Positions 1 to 7,253 of a DNA stretch of 58,362 nt are shown here, one piece after another. Origin of the DNA: Geobacter sp. (GTDB lineage: Bacteria > Desulfobacterota > Desulfuromonadia > Geobacterales > Pseudopelobacteraceae); contig DAIERH010000002.1 in the NCBI GenBank assembly GCA_027346925.1, positions 1 to 58,362 of the forward strand, read 5' to 3'. The translations under genes were made by a program, and so were the position numbers. Numbering within the stretch: the first letter of the stretch is position 1; each line of letters starts with the position of its first letter. Below the pieces are notes generated by a model that had not been told where the DNA came from, did not search any database, and saw only the letters and a list, made by a program, of their open reading frames with translations.

Positions 1-2
1 CG

Positions 3-362
3 TTATGCTGGGTAAAGCTGTATCTCGATTACATCCTGAGATAGTGGCTTTGCCCTCTCGATAAAGCACTGCACCGGAGATTCGGCCAGCACTCGCCCCA
101 CATCCATCATTACTGCCCGGTATCCGTACCGCTGGAGGGTGGCATACTCAGAGGGAGTGAACCAGCGCCGCAATTGCTCCAGAGTCAAACATGCGCTCCC
201 CATTGCCATGCCGAGGATGCCGCGTTGATCCACCCGGCCAAACTCAACATACCACGGCGGCAGATTGTCCCAATCCTCGCGCTCTTCCGCCCACCGCTGA
301 GAAAATCCGGGTTTCCACGGTCCTCTACCGTCCTTGTCCTGCACTCTGTAAACTGTCGGCAT
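3..362 (-). CDS. Cassette gene, unknown 119-aa protein
   Basis: I do not recognise this family. The start at 362 has a strong ribosome binding site (AGGAGG, 8 nt upstream); an in-frame start at 395 would run into the neighbouring attC and was not used. The protein is soluble, rich in Trp, Arg and Asp/Glu, and begins MPTVYRVQDKDGRGPW; it has no membrane segment or Cys cluster. Its TAA stop lies in the core GTTA at the very start of the window, the arrangement seen for most cassette genes here. The other half of that attC seems to be at the opposite end of the window. Real gene, function unknown. Confidence 0.75.
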   Translation of the reverse strand: MPTVYRVQDKDGRGPWKPGFSQRWAEEREDWDNLPPWYVEFGRVDQRGILGMAMGSACLTLEQLRRWFTPSEYATLQRYGYRAVMMDVGRVLAESPVQCFIERAKPLSQDVIEIQLYPA

Positions 363-385
363 CCTCAATTCCTCCTGCGAAATCA

Positions 386-448
386 GCATAACCACGATGG
401 TGGACAGGGGCCGAAACTACCCGGCCCGTCACCACGTGGCCGTTAGAT
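386..448 (+). repeat. attC site (between 3-362 and 443-928 genes)
   Basis: Imperfect palindrome. Left arm CATAACCACGATGGTGGAC and right arm (GTCACCACGTGGCCGTTAGA) pair once extra A and G bases on the left arm are looped out. The right end GTTAGAT fits the integron core GTTRRRY perfectly. Loop is AT-rich and about 8 nt. Extrahelical bases on the left arm put the attC top strand on the + strand. Confidence 0.8.
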
Positions 449-928
449 TACTTCGTTCACCACCACGCCGAGGCCGGACTTTTTCAAAATCTCCAGATTG
501 TCCTTACCGTAGGCCACCAAGCAGATCGGTGCGCCAGAGTTGAAATCCGCCCGTTTGCCGTCAACGAAGTGGAAGTGTGGCCGCCCTTTGAGGAACAGTA
601 CACCGTCAGCCTTGCCCCACACCGTCTCGTAAAACATGGCAGTCTCGGTGCGGGCCGGTATCAAGGCAATACCGTTGCCATGCTCGGCCATCCGTTTCAG
701 CCAGGAGACGGCAAATTTCCCAAAAGGCGGGTTGCACCATACCCGGCCATGCCACGGCTGATTGAGCCCGTTGTCCTGCACCGTGTAATGCTTGGCCGCT
801 GTCGGCCACGGACGGTTGACCGGGCTGCATGGGTCAAGATCGAACTGCCCCAACTTCGCCAGGATCTCCGGTGGTGTCAGCCACTCGTCATTTTTCATTG
901 CTGCACTTTGATGCCCTGATAATCCCAT
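443..928 (-). CDS. dam: Phage DNA N6-adenine methyltransferase (Dam family)
   Basis: Likely transfers a methyl group from S-adenosylmethionine to adenine N6 in DNA. The 161-aa protein opens with the family-typical DEWLTPPEI (about residue 14), followed by FDLDPCSP and the catalytic CNPPFG motif near residue 67; length fits the compact phage Dam family. Start at 928 has GGAGG 5 nt upstream. The stop codon is the TAA formed by the attC core at 443. Co-directional with neighbouring cassette genes. As a cassette it could protect phage DNA from restriction by the host; the recognition sequence cannot be read from the protein. Confidence 0.88.
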   Translation of the reverse strand: MGLSGHQSAAMKNDEWLTPPEILAKLGQFDLDPCSPVNRPWPTAAKHYTVQDNGLNQPWHGRVWCNPPFGKFAVSWLKRMAEHGNGIALIPARTETAMFYETVWGKADGVLFLKGRPHFHFVDGKRADFNSGAPICLVAYGKDNLEILKKSGLGVVVNEVI

Positions 929-943
929 TCCTGCCTCCAGTAA

Positions 944-1014
944 TCTAACCAGGCGTAGCAGACGGATTCCGTTCCGCTGCGCTCCACTTCACCGCTGTAC
1001 TCAAGCCGTTATGC
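944..1014 (+). repeat. attC site
   Basis: Left arm TCTAACCAGGCGTAGCAGACGG and right arm CCGCTGTACTCAAGCCGTTA pair as GTA-CAG-CGG with two bases (G and A) looped out on the left only, the classical attC pattern. R'-side core is GTTATGC. The right arm is almost identical to that of the attC at 7254-7311. Confidence 0.85.
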
Positions 1015-1239
1015 TCACCATTGACAGGTACAACCTTGTTTTCCGTCGTAGGAAGGAGCACCACACTCCTGACAAAAACCCAACGGTTGCAACCCTCCTG
1101 TTCTTTCCTTTAAGCCAATAGTTCGATTAAACAAAGTTTGCCTTGGTATTACTCTGTCCGAACATGTTTTATAGACGTACCCATCCAGACAATTTCCATC
1201 CCAAGTTCTACCATGGCATTTTTTGTTTTGGCATTTCAT
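1015..1239 (-). CDS. Cassette gene, small Cys-rich protein
   Basis: 74-aa protein with CxxxxC near the N terminus (CQNKKC), a second group CQECGAP, and C-terminal CTC, suggesting one or two bound zinc ions. No further resemblance recognised. Its ATG overlaps the stop of the upstream gene by ATGA, so the two are translationally coupled and travel as a two-gene cassette. The TGA stop directly follows the GTTATGC core of the attC. Confidence 0.72.
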   Translation of the reverse strand: MKCQNKKCHGRTWDGNCLDGYVYKTCSDRVIPRQTLFNRTIGLKERTGGLQPLGFCQECGAPSYDGKQGCTCQW

Positions 1240-1550
1240 GCTACCACCCCTTTCCCCTTACAGGCATAGCAGGCATATGAACCGCCATCTTCATCGCCGT
1301 CCTCTCCAGTCCCATCACAATAAGTGCACAGACGAGATTCAACTATCAATTCCTTGCCGATCTCCAAACAATCGTCATCGTCAACCCAGTCATGCAGAAG
1401 ACGATTTCCTGTTCGGTATAATAGCAACCGGAGATTGTAAACTTCTTCCGCCAGAGTATTTAATCGCTTATTTGTATTTGTAAGGCATTTGTCACAATTC
1501 CCATTCAAGGTGCCTCTTACAGGTTTTCCATATTGCTTCGTTGAATTCAT
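1236..1550 (-). CDS. Cassette gene, zinc-ribbon protein (paralogue of 53599-53970)
   Basis: 104-aa protein. The start at 1550 has AGGAGG 5 nt upstream. The centre contains YNLRLLLYRTGNRL and the end a CTYCDGTGEDGDEDGG...CYACKGKG motif, a DnaJ-type CxxCxGxG zinc-binding repeat. The same architecture, with clear residue identity, occurs in the gene at 53599-53970 in a different cassette array, so the two are diverged copies. It overlaps the downstream Cys-rich gene by 4 nt. Function unknown; zinc binding is inferred from the cysteines. Confidence 0.78.
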   Translation of the reverse strand: MNSTKQYGKPVRGTLNGNCDKCLTNTNKRLNTLAEEVYNLRLLLYRTGNRLLHDWVDDDDCLEIGKELIVESRLCTYCDGTGEDGDEDGGSYACYACKGKGVVA

Positions 1551-1573
1551 CTTTCCTCCTCTTGCCGCAGACT

Positions 1574-1635
1574 GGCATAACCAGTCGCGGCACACGGTCT
1601 GCGCTCCGATTGCCGGTGCGCTTTGTCGTTATAAA
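1574..1635 (+). repeat. attC site
   Basis: Left arm TAAC-CAGTC-GCG(G)CAC(A)CGG and right arm CCG-GTG-CGC-TTTGTC-GTTA pair with exactly two extrahelical bases, G and A, on the left arm and a 5/6-nt unpaired spacer, the same geometry as the aadA attC. It shares long stretches with the attC at 2391-2445. Confidence 0.88.
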
Positions 1636-2357
1636 TCTAATTGAGATTGCGGCAGCTCCCAAACCGGCGCGGAATTATGCCGCTCGATCCTCCACGCCAA
1701 CACTTCCGATTTTTGACTTGCTGAAATATCCGTGTAGCACCCTTTCCAGCGTTCGGTGTTGCCGTTGTTTCTGCCACAGTTGCACGAATCGGCAGACCCT
1801 AAGGGCAGCAGCTTAAATATGTCCGGGTTCAACATTCGGAGTCCGTGAACCTTGCACCGTGGGCGGCCTTGATCGTCACACACAACGGCCATCACTTCCG
1901 CCATTCTCGCCCACCATGATTTTGTCCCCGGCGTCGGCCACTGGCCAGAGCTGCCGATTGCAATTCGTGGGTAATTGTCAACGAGCCTTTCCAGATGCTC
2001 CATTGATTCGTGCATGTGGTAGACCGGCACGCCAAAGGGTGCTTTGCGACCGTACTGAAACATCAGCCGCCAGTTGTCATCCTCGGTGCCATCAATGATG
2101 TCCGGTATCAGGTGCCAGTCGTAACCAGGATGCGCCACCCACTCATTCACCCACCGATAGTATTCATCCCAATCGGGGGTTTTGCCGCCCTTCCAGAAGG
2201 TAAAAGCACCGTTGTCCAGCACGAAAGAGGCGCACGTTGCCGCCACTATGTTCATATCCTGCTGGTTTGCGAAAGAGACAAGCGCGTGTTTCCCTGACAA
2301 AAATCGGGCGATTTCAACGCTATTCCCGCCTATCGGTGTTCCATGATATGCAATCAA
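1629..2357 (-). CDS. TGT/DpdA-like protein (candidate 7-deazaguanine DNA transglycosylase)
   Basis: 242-aa protein with features of the tRNA-guanine transglycosylase TIM-barrel superfamily: DNGAF near residue 48, PDIIDG near 86, VYHMHES near 113, IAIGSSG near 133, and KVHGLRML with a downstream CNCGRN near 170-195. In phages, DpdA relatives exchange guanine in DNA for 7-deazaguanine derivatives; that role here is inference. The start is TTG at 2357, preceded by GAGGG, because the conserved IAYHGTPIGG follows it directly. The TAA stop is supplied by the attC core. It could instead be a TGT-like protein with no DNA activity. Confidence 0.5.
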   Translation of the reverse strand: MIAYHGTPIGGNSVEIARFLSGKHALVSFANQQDMNIVAATCASFVLDNGAFTFWKGGKTPDWDEYYRWVNEWVAHPGYDWHLIPDIIDGTEDDNWRLMFQYGRKAPFGVPVYHMHESMEHLERLVDNYPRIAIGSSGQWPTPGTKSWWARMAEVMAVVCDDQGRPRCKVHGLRMLNPDIFKLLPLGSADSCNCGRNNGNTERWKGCYTDISASQKSEVLAWRIERHNSAPVWELPQSQLDL

Positions 2358-2390
2358 AATCTAGCCCTCACTTCGTAGCCGCCACCGATT

Positions 2391-2445
2391 TATAACCAGT
2401 CGCGGCACACAGTCGCTTCGCGCTGGTGCGCTTTGTCGTTATACC
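2391..2445 (+). repeat. attC site, close copy of 1574-1635
   Basis: Begins TATAACCAGTCGCGGCACAC and ends GGTGCGCTTTGTCGTTATA; both ends match the attC at 1574-1635 nearly base for base, while the loop differs. This suggests that the two neighbouring cassettes came from the same source array. Confidence 0.87.
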
Positions 2446-2840
2446 CTGAACTTCAAAAACGCTTCTGGCAGTGCCACGTTTGCCGGAATTTCATATTCAA
2501 AGAACAAAGGTGCTATCTGTTTCGCTTTGTATCCAGCCAAGCCGCAGCCAATCTGTGTGACCAGAAAAAAGAGTTGGGGGTTCTGCTTGGCAAACTTAAT
2601 GAACTTGCCTATTTGCGCCGATATTGCCGAAAGAGGCAGAGTTTCCAGCCTTGCGCCTTTAGTGGCTATCCCGTAGGACTGCCCCATCAAGCCAACACCT
2701 TGCCCTGCTTTCGCTCCAAACTTACGCATCGCCAGCAGAGCAGCACCCTTGCCGTGCCTTCCGGAGTAGTTGGAGCCAAAGACGAAGATTTCATTGCCTT
2801 CGAGTTTGGTGATATTGTCGGGTGCTACTTTGATTTCCAT
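2439..2840 (-). CDS. Macro-domain-like phage protein (A1S_2505-like family)
   Basis: 133-aa protein with the family pattern VFGSNYSGRHGKGAALLA near residue 20, GQGVGLMGQSYGI near 45, and VTQIGCGLAGY near 95. These glycine-rich loops resemble macro-domain ADP-ribose-binding loops. Macro domains bind or remove ADP-ribose; activity here is inference. The start at 2840 has GGAGGG 4 nt upstream; a longer reading frame to 2924 crosses the attC and was rejected. The TAA stop is in the attC core at 2439. Confidence 0.65.
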   Translation of the reverse strand: MEIKVAPDNITKLEGNEIFVFGSNYSGRHGKGAALLAMRKFGAKAGQGVGLMGQSYGIATKGARLETLPLSAISAQIGKFIKFAKQNPQLFFLVTQIGCGLAGYKAKQIAPLFFEYEIPANVALPEAFLKFRV

Positions 2841-2854
2841 AAGTCCCTCCAAGG

Positions 2855-2916
2855 GTATAACCAGCTTATTGGTGCTGTCTGCGCTGCGCTTCACAGCACA
2901 GCTAGATACGTTATGG
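2855..2916 (+). repeat. attC site
   Basis: TATAACCAGCTTATTGGTGCTG on the left and CAGCACAGCTAGATACGTTATG on the right; AGCT and GTGCTG pair, with about five extra bases on the left arm. The loop can itself pair weakly. Core GTTATGG differs from the consensus at the last base. Confidence 0.72.
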
Positions 2917-3111
2917 TACTCCACATATATCGCATTGGACGGCGCATGGCTTGTTGTCGCGGAACACCAGTGGGCAATTAGCGTTCAGATTGCCCTCATG
3001 GAACAAACGTGATTGCATCTCCAGTGCCTTCTGTGCAGCTTCCCCCAATGTTTCGGCATGCACCCCGATACCCTGCGCCATGCCTTTTCGGTCAAAATTG
3101 TATCGTTGCAT
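2911..3111 (-). CDS. Cassette gene, 66-aa unknown protein
   Basis: Begins MQRYNFDRKGMAQGIG and has a C-terminal CDICG. The start at 3111 has GGAGG 6 nt upstream; extending to 3144 would use the attC as coding sequence. The N-terminal RYN(F/L)DR also opens the product of 8639-8935, a weak hint of a common fold. The stop codon is the attC-core TAA. Function unknown. Confidence 0.7.
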   Translation of the reverse strand: MQRYNFDRKGMAQGIGVHAETLGEAAQKALEMQSRLFHEGNLNANCPLVFRDNKPCAVQCDICGVP

Positions 3112-3124
3112 CTGGCACCTCCGT

Positions 3125-3180
3125 ACCATAACCACTGCATCCACGCCGACCTCCGGCGCGTGATGCGCGGCCCGTTACTC
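3125..3180 (+). repeat. attC site at the 3' end of the integrase-helicase operon
   Basis: CATAACCACTGCATCCACGCCG on the left pairs with CGGCGCGTGATGCGCGGCCCGTTA on the right through GCATC-ACG-CCG, with an extra C on the left arm. The right core GTTACTC is a poor fit beyond GTTA. It contains the TAA stop of the helicase gene, so the intI-containing operon ends in an attC. Confidence 0.75.
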
Positions 3181-4629
3181 AAACAACCCCTTCCCCGAAC
3201 TCCGCCCCTGCCGCCTCATATTCCACTTCACATAAGCCCACTTGGGATCATATCCCCGCCGCTTTGCCAGAGCCTGCAGTTCCTCCAGCGTCTTGCACAT
3301 GCCTTCTTCCCGCTTCTTATCGGCAGCGGCCCGCCGTTCTTCAATCTGCCGAAACCGCTCAACGTCAAGTTCTTCCAGGTCGCCGTCAACCTGCTCGATC
3401 TTGCGGGTGTTTGCCTCATGGAGGTGCCCACAGTAGGGACATTTAGGGCCAGGCGGCAGGTAGACAGCATAGCACTTCTCGCATTGCTTCGTGCGAAGAC
3501 TTTTCTCGGTGTCTGACTTTTTGGTCCGTTTCGCTTCGCCGTCCAGGGACCACTCTATATCGCCGTCTGGATGCCCGAGCAGATGCAGCCCGTGGCGGTC
3601 GACATTGCTGACGTGGTCCAGAATCCAAGCACAGTCCTTGCCAGGGGAAACCCGCAACGTCCGGCCAATCTGCTGCATCACCAGCGACAACGAGGCGGTC
3701 GGGCGTAGTAGGATGCCGGCGGCCACCACCGGAACGTCTGTCCCCTCTGATATCAGGTCGCAACTCGTCAGGACGTTCAGTTGACCATTCCCAAGGGCCG
3801 AAATGCGGTTTTTCCTATCCACGTCCGACATAGTGCCATCGACGGACGTTGCTTGAAACCCGGCGGCCCGGAACTGATCGGCTACATGCTCGGCATGGGC
3901 TACAGAGGCACAGAAGGCAATGGCCGGAGCTCCGCTGCATATCCTCCGATAGTGGTCAACAGCGCAACCCGTGATCACCGGTTTGTCCATGACTGCTGTT
4001 ACTTCGCCTTGTTTGTACTCGCCAAAGCGTTTGTGTAACCCCGACAGGTCGGCGCCAACGGGCGGAGCGTAGATCCTGGGTGGGGACAGGAAACCACGCC
4101 GTATCAACTCCGACATGGGGGGGCCGGCCACCATGGAGTCAAAATGCCCACCGCAATGACGACCAAGCCCGCGGCCATCCATGCGGCACGGAGTGGCGGT
4201 CACGCCTAGTAGCTTCGCTGCCGAGTAATGCCTTATGATCTTGTCCCACGATGCGGCCACGGAGTGATGGCATTCGTCGCTGACGATCAACTGCGGTGCC
4301 GGGTACTTACCCAGCCTTAGCACCAGTGTCTGGACACTGGCAACCTGGACGGGCATAAATGGGTCAGGGGTAAAACTAGGGGCAATGATGCCATGGTGGA
4401 CACTGAGTTCGTGTAGAGCTTCAGAAAATTGTCGGATAAGTTCCTGCCGATGAACAAGAAACCATACACGATTATTCCGTTTTACGGCGCCTTCTGCAAT
4501 GTGACTTGCCACCACGGTCTTGCCCCCGCCTGTACTAAGCTGATACAGCACAGCCTGGTCACCCTGCCGAAAACGATTCCTGATGTGTTGCACGTCGCGG
4601 GATTGGTAATCACGAAGGGCGAATTTCAT
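3175..4629 (-). CDS. Superfamily 2 DNA/RNA helicase (DEAD/DEAH, COG1061-like)
   Basis: 484-aa ATP-dependent helicase or translocase. Q-like start FALRDYQSRDV, Walker A STGGGKT near residue 34, motif Ia VHRQEL, DEAH-type box DECH near 138, motif III SVTATP near 165, and a C-terminal helicase domain with SEGTDVP and QQIGRTLR (about 295-330). A CxxC...CxxC zinc knuckle (CEKCYAVYLPPGPKCPYCG) sits near 400. Such proteins remodel forks or recombination intermediates. Its ATG overlaps the preceding MazG-like gene (ATGA), so it is the last gene of an intI-MazG-helicase operon and ends in an attC. Confidence 0.9.
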   Translation of the reverse strand: MKFALRDYQSRDVQHIRNRFRQGDQAVLYQLSTGGGKTVVASHIAEGAVKRNNRVWFLVHRQELIRQFSEALHELSVHHGIIAPSFTPDPFMPVQVASVQTLVLRLGKYPAPQLIVSDECHHSVAASWDKIIRHYSAAKLLGVTATPCRMDGRGLGRHCGGHFDSMVAGPPMSELIRRGFLSPPRIYAPPVGADLSGLHKRFGEYKQGEVTAVMDKPVITGCAVDHYRRICSGAPAIAFCASVAHAEHVADQFRAAGFQATSVDGTMSDVDRKNRISALGNGQLNVLTSCDLISEGTDVPVVAAGILLRPTASLSLVMQQIGRTLRVSPGKDCAWILDHVSNVDRHGLHLLGHPDGDIEWSLDGEAKRTKKSDTEKSLRTKQCEKCYAVYLPPGPKCPYCGHLHEANTRKIEQVDGDLEELDVERFRQIEERRAAADKKREEGMCKTLEELQALAKRRGYDPKWAYVKWNMRRQGRSSGKGLFE

Positions 4630-4892
4630 TCGAGATAGTACCCCCGGTCTAGGTTGTTGTCTATGACCTCCTCTCTAGCCAGATCGATGTCCGCACCCCG
4701 GCCGGAGAGTATCCTGTGCAGGGTTTCGGTGCTCTGTTTGACATCCCATGCCTCGGCGGCCGCGTGCTGGAGATTGCCGACCAGAAGCGCGCGGCCCACC
4801 TCCAGAACCTCGGAAAGCAGGTGCCACCACTGGCGCCAGAGGGAATTGGTTACGAATCGGGTGGGAGGGAACTGGTATAAGGGCTTGTTCAC
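4626..4892 (-). CDS. MazG-like all-alpha NTP pyrophosphohydrolase candidate
   Basis: 88-aa helical protein. The stretch SEVLEVGRALL followed by AAEAWDVKQST fits the ExxE...ExxD metal-binding pattern of the all-alpha MazG/dUTPase-like superfamily, which hydrolyses nucleoside triphosphates. The first half is unusually Trp-rich. It overlaps intI (upstream) and the helicase (downstream) by 4 nt each, so all three are translationally coupled. The pattern is short, so the assignment is tentative. Confidence 0.5.
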   Translation of the reverse strand: MNKPLYQFPPTRFVTNSLWRQWWHLLSEVLEVGRALLVGNLQHAAAEAWDVKQSTETLHRILSGRGADIDLAREEVIDNNLDRGYYLE

Positions 4893-6052
4893 AGCATGCC
4901 TCCCTGGGCAACGCCGGCCAGGATCTGACAGGCGTCTTCGGCAGGGGTGAGCCCGAGGCGGGCAGCGTGGGCTATGAGCCAGCGCCGGATATCATCGGGC
5001 ACGACTACTTCGATAGCATCTCCAGCGAGACCAAGCAGCCGATCCAGGGGGCTGCGGATGCCAACCGAGCGGGTGAACTGGGTATAGGTTTCGGTGGTCT
5101 TGACGTTGCGATGGCCGAGCATGCGCTGCAGCTGACGAATATCAAGGCCATCTTCGAGCATGTGGGTGGCGAAACTGTGCCGCATGCAGTGGGGCGTGGC
5201 GTGCTTGAGGACATGGGCTTTTCTTCTGGCGATCTGAAATGCCTCCTGCACTGCGGTGACATGGATGTGCGGCCGACCTTGGCTGCCGTCTTCGGCGCTC
5301 CAGCGTGACTGAGCCGGGAAAAGGAACTGCCAACCGAATTCCTTTGATGCTGACCGGTATTTGCGGGCAAGGGCATCCGGCAGTTCTACGCAGCCGAATC
5401 CTTCGGCCAGATCGGCGTCATGGATGCGTTTTGCTTCGGCAATTTGTTCCCGCAGCGGCTCTATGAGCATCTGGGGAATATCGAGTACCCGGGCGGTGCC
5501 ATGTTTGCTCTCGCGGATGTCCAATTTGCCCCGGTCAAGATCCACATCCTTGACTCTGATCTCCAGACAATCGACCTCTACCCGGAGACCACAGCCGTAC
5601 ATGAGGGAGTTGATGAGCCGGTAAACCCCGGTTGAAGCGGTGATGATGCCGCGCACTTCTTCACGGGAGAGGATGACGTACAGATGCTGGGAGCGTTTGG
5701 CCCGGGCAGCGTCGATCTTGCCCGGCTCGGTTTTCAGGACGTTGCGATAGAAGAAGAGCAGGGCGTTGAATGCCTGGTTCTGGGTGCTGGCCGAGACATG
5801 CCGGACCTCGGCCAGATAGGTGAGGTACTTGCGGATGGCGGTTTCAGACACGTCCATGCAATGGGTGCGGTATTTCCAGCAGATAAAGTCGACGGCCCAG
5901 CAGCGGTATGCTTTGCGGGTGGATTTTTTAGAATGATGCAGGGCAAATTCCTTTTCCAAATCTGACAGCCAGACAACAACAGACGGCCTTTTCAGTGTTT
6001 CATTATCCGCTGCATTTCGGTTGTTGTGGTTGTCATTCCGGTATATTGCCAT
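4889..6052 (-). CDS. intI: Integron integrase (IntI-type tyrosine recombinase)
   Basis: 387-aa site-specific recombinase. An N-terminal SAM-like domain (about 28-115) precedes the catalytic domain with R157 (GCGLR), K183 (ESKHG), H288/R291 (TPHCMRHSFATH), H314 (LGHRNV) and nucleophile Y323 (ETYTQ). Residues about 212-265 (EGFGCVELPDALARKY, then WQFLFPAQ) match the additional domain that separates IntI from XerC/D and binds the flipped bases of folded attC. GIRSPLD after the Tyr is also typical of IntI. About 50 residues follow that common end point, longer than IntI1. The start at 6052 is set by AAAGGAG; a longer frame to 6250 would cross the attI-like site. It is read away from attI, the normal integron geometry. 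All six catalytic residues are present, so it should be active. Confidence 0.93.
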   Translation of the reverse strand: MAIYRNDNHNNRNAADNETLKRPSVVVWLSDLEKEFALHHSKKSTRKAYRCWAVDFICWKYRTHCMDVSETAIRKYLTYLAEVRHVSASTQNQAFNALLFFYRNVLKTEPGKIDAARAKRSQHLYVILSREEVRGIITASTGVYRLINSLMYGCGLRVEVDCLEIRVKDVDLDRGKLDIRESKHGTARVLDIPQMLIEPLREQIAEAKRIHDADLAEGFGCVELPDALARKYRSASKEFGWQFLFPAQSRWSAEDGSQGRPHIHVTAVQEAFQIARRKAHVLKHATPHCMRHSFATHMLEDGLDIRQLQRMLGHRNVKTTETYTQFTRSVGIRSPLDRLLGLAGDAIEVVVPDDIRRWLIAHAARLGLTPAEDACQILAGVAQGGML

Positions 6053-6068
6053 GATTCGCTCCTTTCTG

Positions 6069-6108
6069 CTTATACAGACCCGGTTGGTGGTGTAATCAAT
6101 GGTTATGC
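6069..6108 (+). other. attI: Candidate attI site (array 1)
   Basis: Core TGTAATCAATGG|TTATGC, 40 nt upstream of the intI start codon, preceded by CTTATACAGACCCGGTTGG. The same core and a similar left flank recur at 57701-57739 and 53396-53436. Unlike attC it has no long hairpin; it is a short simple site next to intI, with the first cassette beginning at the TTA. This position and form are as expected for attI. Functional proof is lacking. Confidence 0.7.
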
Positions 6109-6372
6109 CAAATCTTGAAATTCTTCGATGTCGGTGTATTCGGGAACGTACTCCCCGTTTCTGGCTTTGATGCCCTCTTTGACGCCTAAGAGGAATAAAT
6201 TTTCCAGACGGTTCAAGAGTTCCTTGTCGTCCAATGACTTGATGCCACACGCCGCCTTAATTACTGCCATTTTGCAAACGGTCACAAGGTCGCTAGGCTC
6301 ATTCGCCGTACATGACGCGCATGGAGTCCCCCGACAATCGTTCTCACTGTCCAGACCGAAATAACATGCCAT
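6103..6372 (-). CDS. Cassette gene, unknown 89-aa protein
   Basis: First cassette after attI in array 1. Begins MACYFGLDSENDCRG and contains five Cys in the first third (CRG, CASC, VCK), so metal binding is possible; the rest is helical (NRLENLFLLGVKEG) with an acidic end. The start at 6372 has AGGAG 9 nt upstream; an extension to 6432 lies in attC. The stop TAA is the attI/attC core. No family recognised. Confidence 0.72.
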   Translation of the reverse strand: MACYFGLDSENDCRGTPCASCTANEPSDLVTVCKMAVIKAACGIKSLDDKELLNRLENLFLLGVKEGIKARNGEYVPEYTDIEEFQDLA

Positions 6373-6401
6373 TTTCAACTGCTCCTTTCTGCCACCGAAA
6401 T

Positions 6402-6457
6402 GGCATAACCAAAAAGATGCACCGTTTGACAACGGTGATCTTCTGGCCCGTTATAAA
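6402..6457 (+). repeat. attC site
   Basis: GCATAACCAAAAAGATGCAC on the left pairs with GTGATCTTCTGGCCCGTTA on the right: GAT(G)CACCGTT with AACGGTGATC, one extrahelical G on the left arm. Core GTTATAA. The TAA in this core is in a different frame from the adjacent methyltransferase, whose own TAG follows 16 nt further in. Confidence 0.87.
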
Positions 6458-6466
6458 TCTTGCGCC

Positions 6467-7213
6467 CTATGGCCTTCCGGCCAGCAAGCCCCATGCTCGC
6501 TTGACCAAGAGCGGATTCTGTCCATTTCCAATGGCTTTAAGCCGCTCCATCCCTTCGGCCACTGCATCAGGATTTCGTTTGATTCTGGTGTAATCATCCT
6601 GTGAAAGACCCTCGCAAATTGCTCCTGTATGTTGCCGTCTGAGTGATTCTTCCGCACAAGCGAAGACAACTTTAGAAAAGTCCAAGCTTTCCAACATTGT
6701 GCAGTCGGCCTGAGCAGCGACAATCCAAAGTCGCTCGCCGTTACAGCAACTATCGGTGGCGTAACTTCCCAACACACACCAGTTCGCATCATACCCGCTC
6801 TCGGCCAGGTCTCCGAATATGCGCTGTATGTAGTCGAAAACAAGCAAGCCTGGGACGTTTTCCAAGAGCGCGAATCGTGGTCGTATGATGCGTATGCACT
6901 CGATAGTGGCCGGCCACATGTTGCGGGGGTCGTCTTCGCCCTGTTGGTGCCCGCTGACACTAAATGGCTGGCAGGGGAAACCGGCGCTAAGGACATCAAC
7001 CATTCCCGTATAGCTTGCGGCGTACCCTTCACCAATGAATGCACGGACATCGCAGAAGATGGGGGCATTGTCGAGCAATCCGTCTCTGATTCGCTGTGCT
7101 GTAACTTTCTGGCAGTGTTCGTTCCATTCGACATATCCGCAATGCCTCCAACCAAGTAACTTCGTGCCAAGTATCCCGCCGCCGCTGCCTGTGAATAGTG
7201 ATATTTCCCGCAT
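6467..7213 (-). CDS. dcm: DNA (cytosine-5) methyltransferase
   Basis: 248-aa C5 methyltransferase. Motif I LFTGSGGGILG (residues 5-15; FxGxGG type), motif IV AGFPCQPFSVSG with catalytic Cys near residue 82, motif VI ENVPGL near 116, motif VIII QRIF, and motifs IX/X with the closing AIGNGQNPLLVKRAWG. It is short for the class, so the target recognition region is compact. Start 7213 has GGAGG 8 nt upstream. A second reading frame covers 6451-7170 but lacks any family motif. As a cassette it could block cytosine-sensitive restriction. Confidence 0.9.
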   Translation of the reverse strand: MREISLFTGSGGGILGTKLLGWRHCGYVEWNEHCQKVTAQRIRDGLLDNAPIFCDVRAFIGEGYAASYTGMVDVLSAGFPCQPFSVSGHQQGEDDPRNMWPATIECIRIIRPRFALLENVPGLLVFDYIQRIFGDLAESGYDANWCVLGSYATDSCCNGERLWIVAAQADCTMLESLDFSKVVFACAEESLRRQHTGAICEGLSQDDYTRIKRNPDAVAEGMERLKAIGNGQNPLLVKRAWGLLAGRP

Positions 7214-7253
7214 TCTATGGGCCTCCGGCCCAGCCTTCGGCGGGCGCAAAATT

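Noticed and set aside
4889-6250. Longer integrase start at 6250
   Set aside because: It would translate through the attI-like site and 3' part of the first cassette; ATG 6052 has AAAGGAG at good spacing and matches IntI length better.
6451-7170. 239-codon open frame over the C5 methyltransferase
   Set aside because: No methyltransferase motif and Ser/Thr/Cys-rich composition; the frame at 6467-7213 has all catalytic motifs and a good ribosome binding site. The open frame only uses the attC-core TAA by chance.
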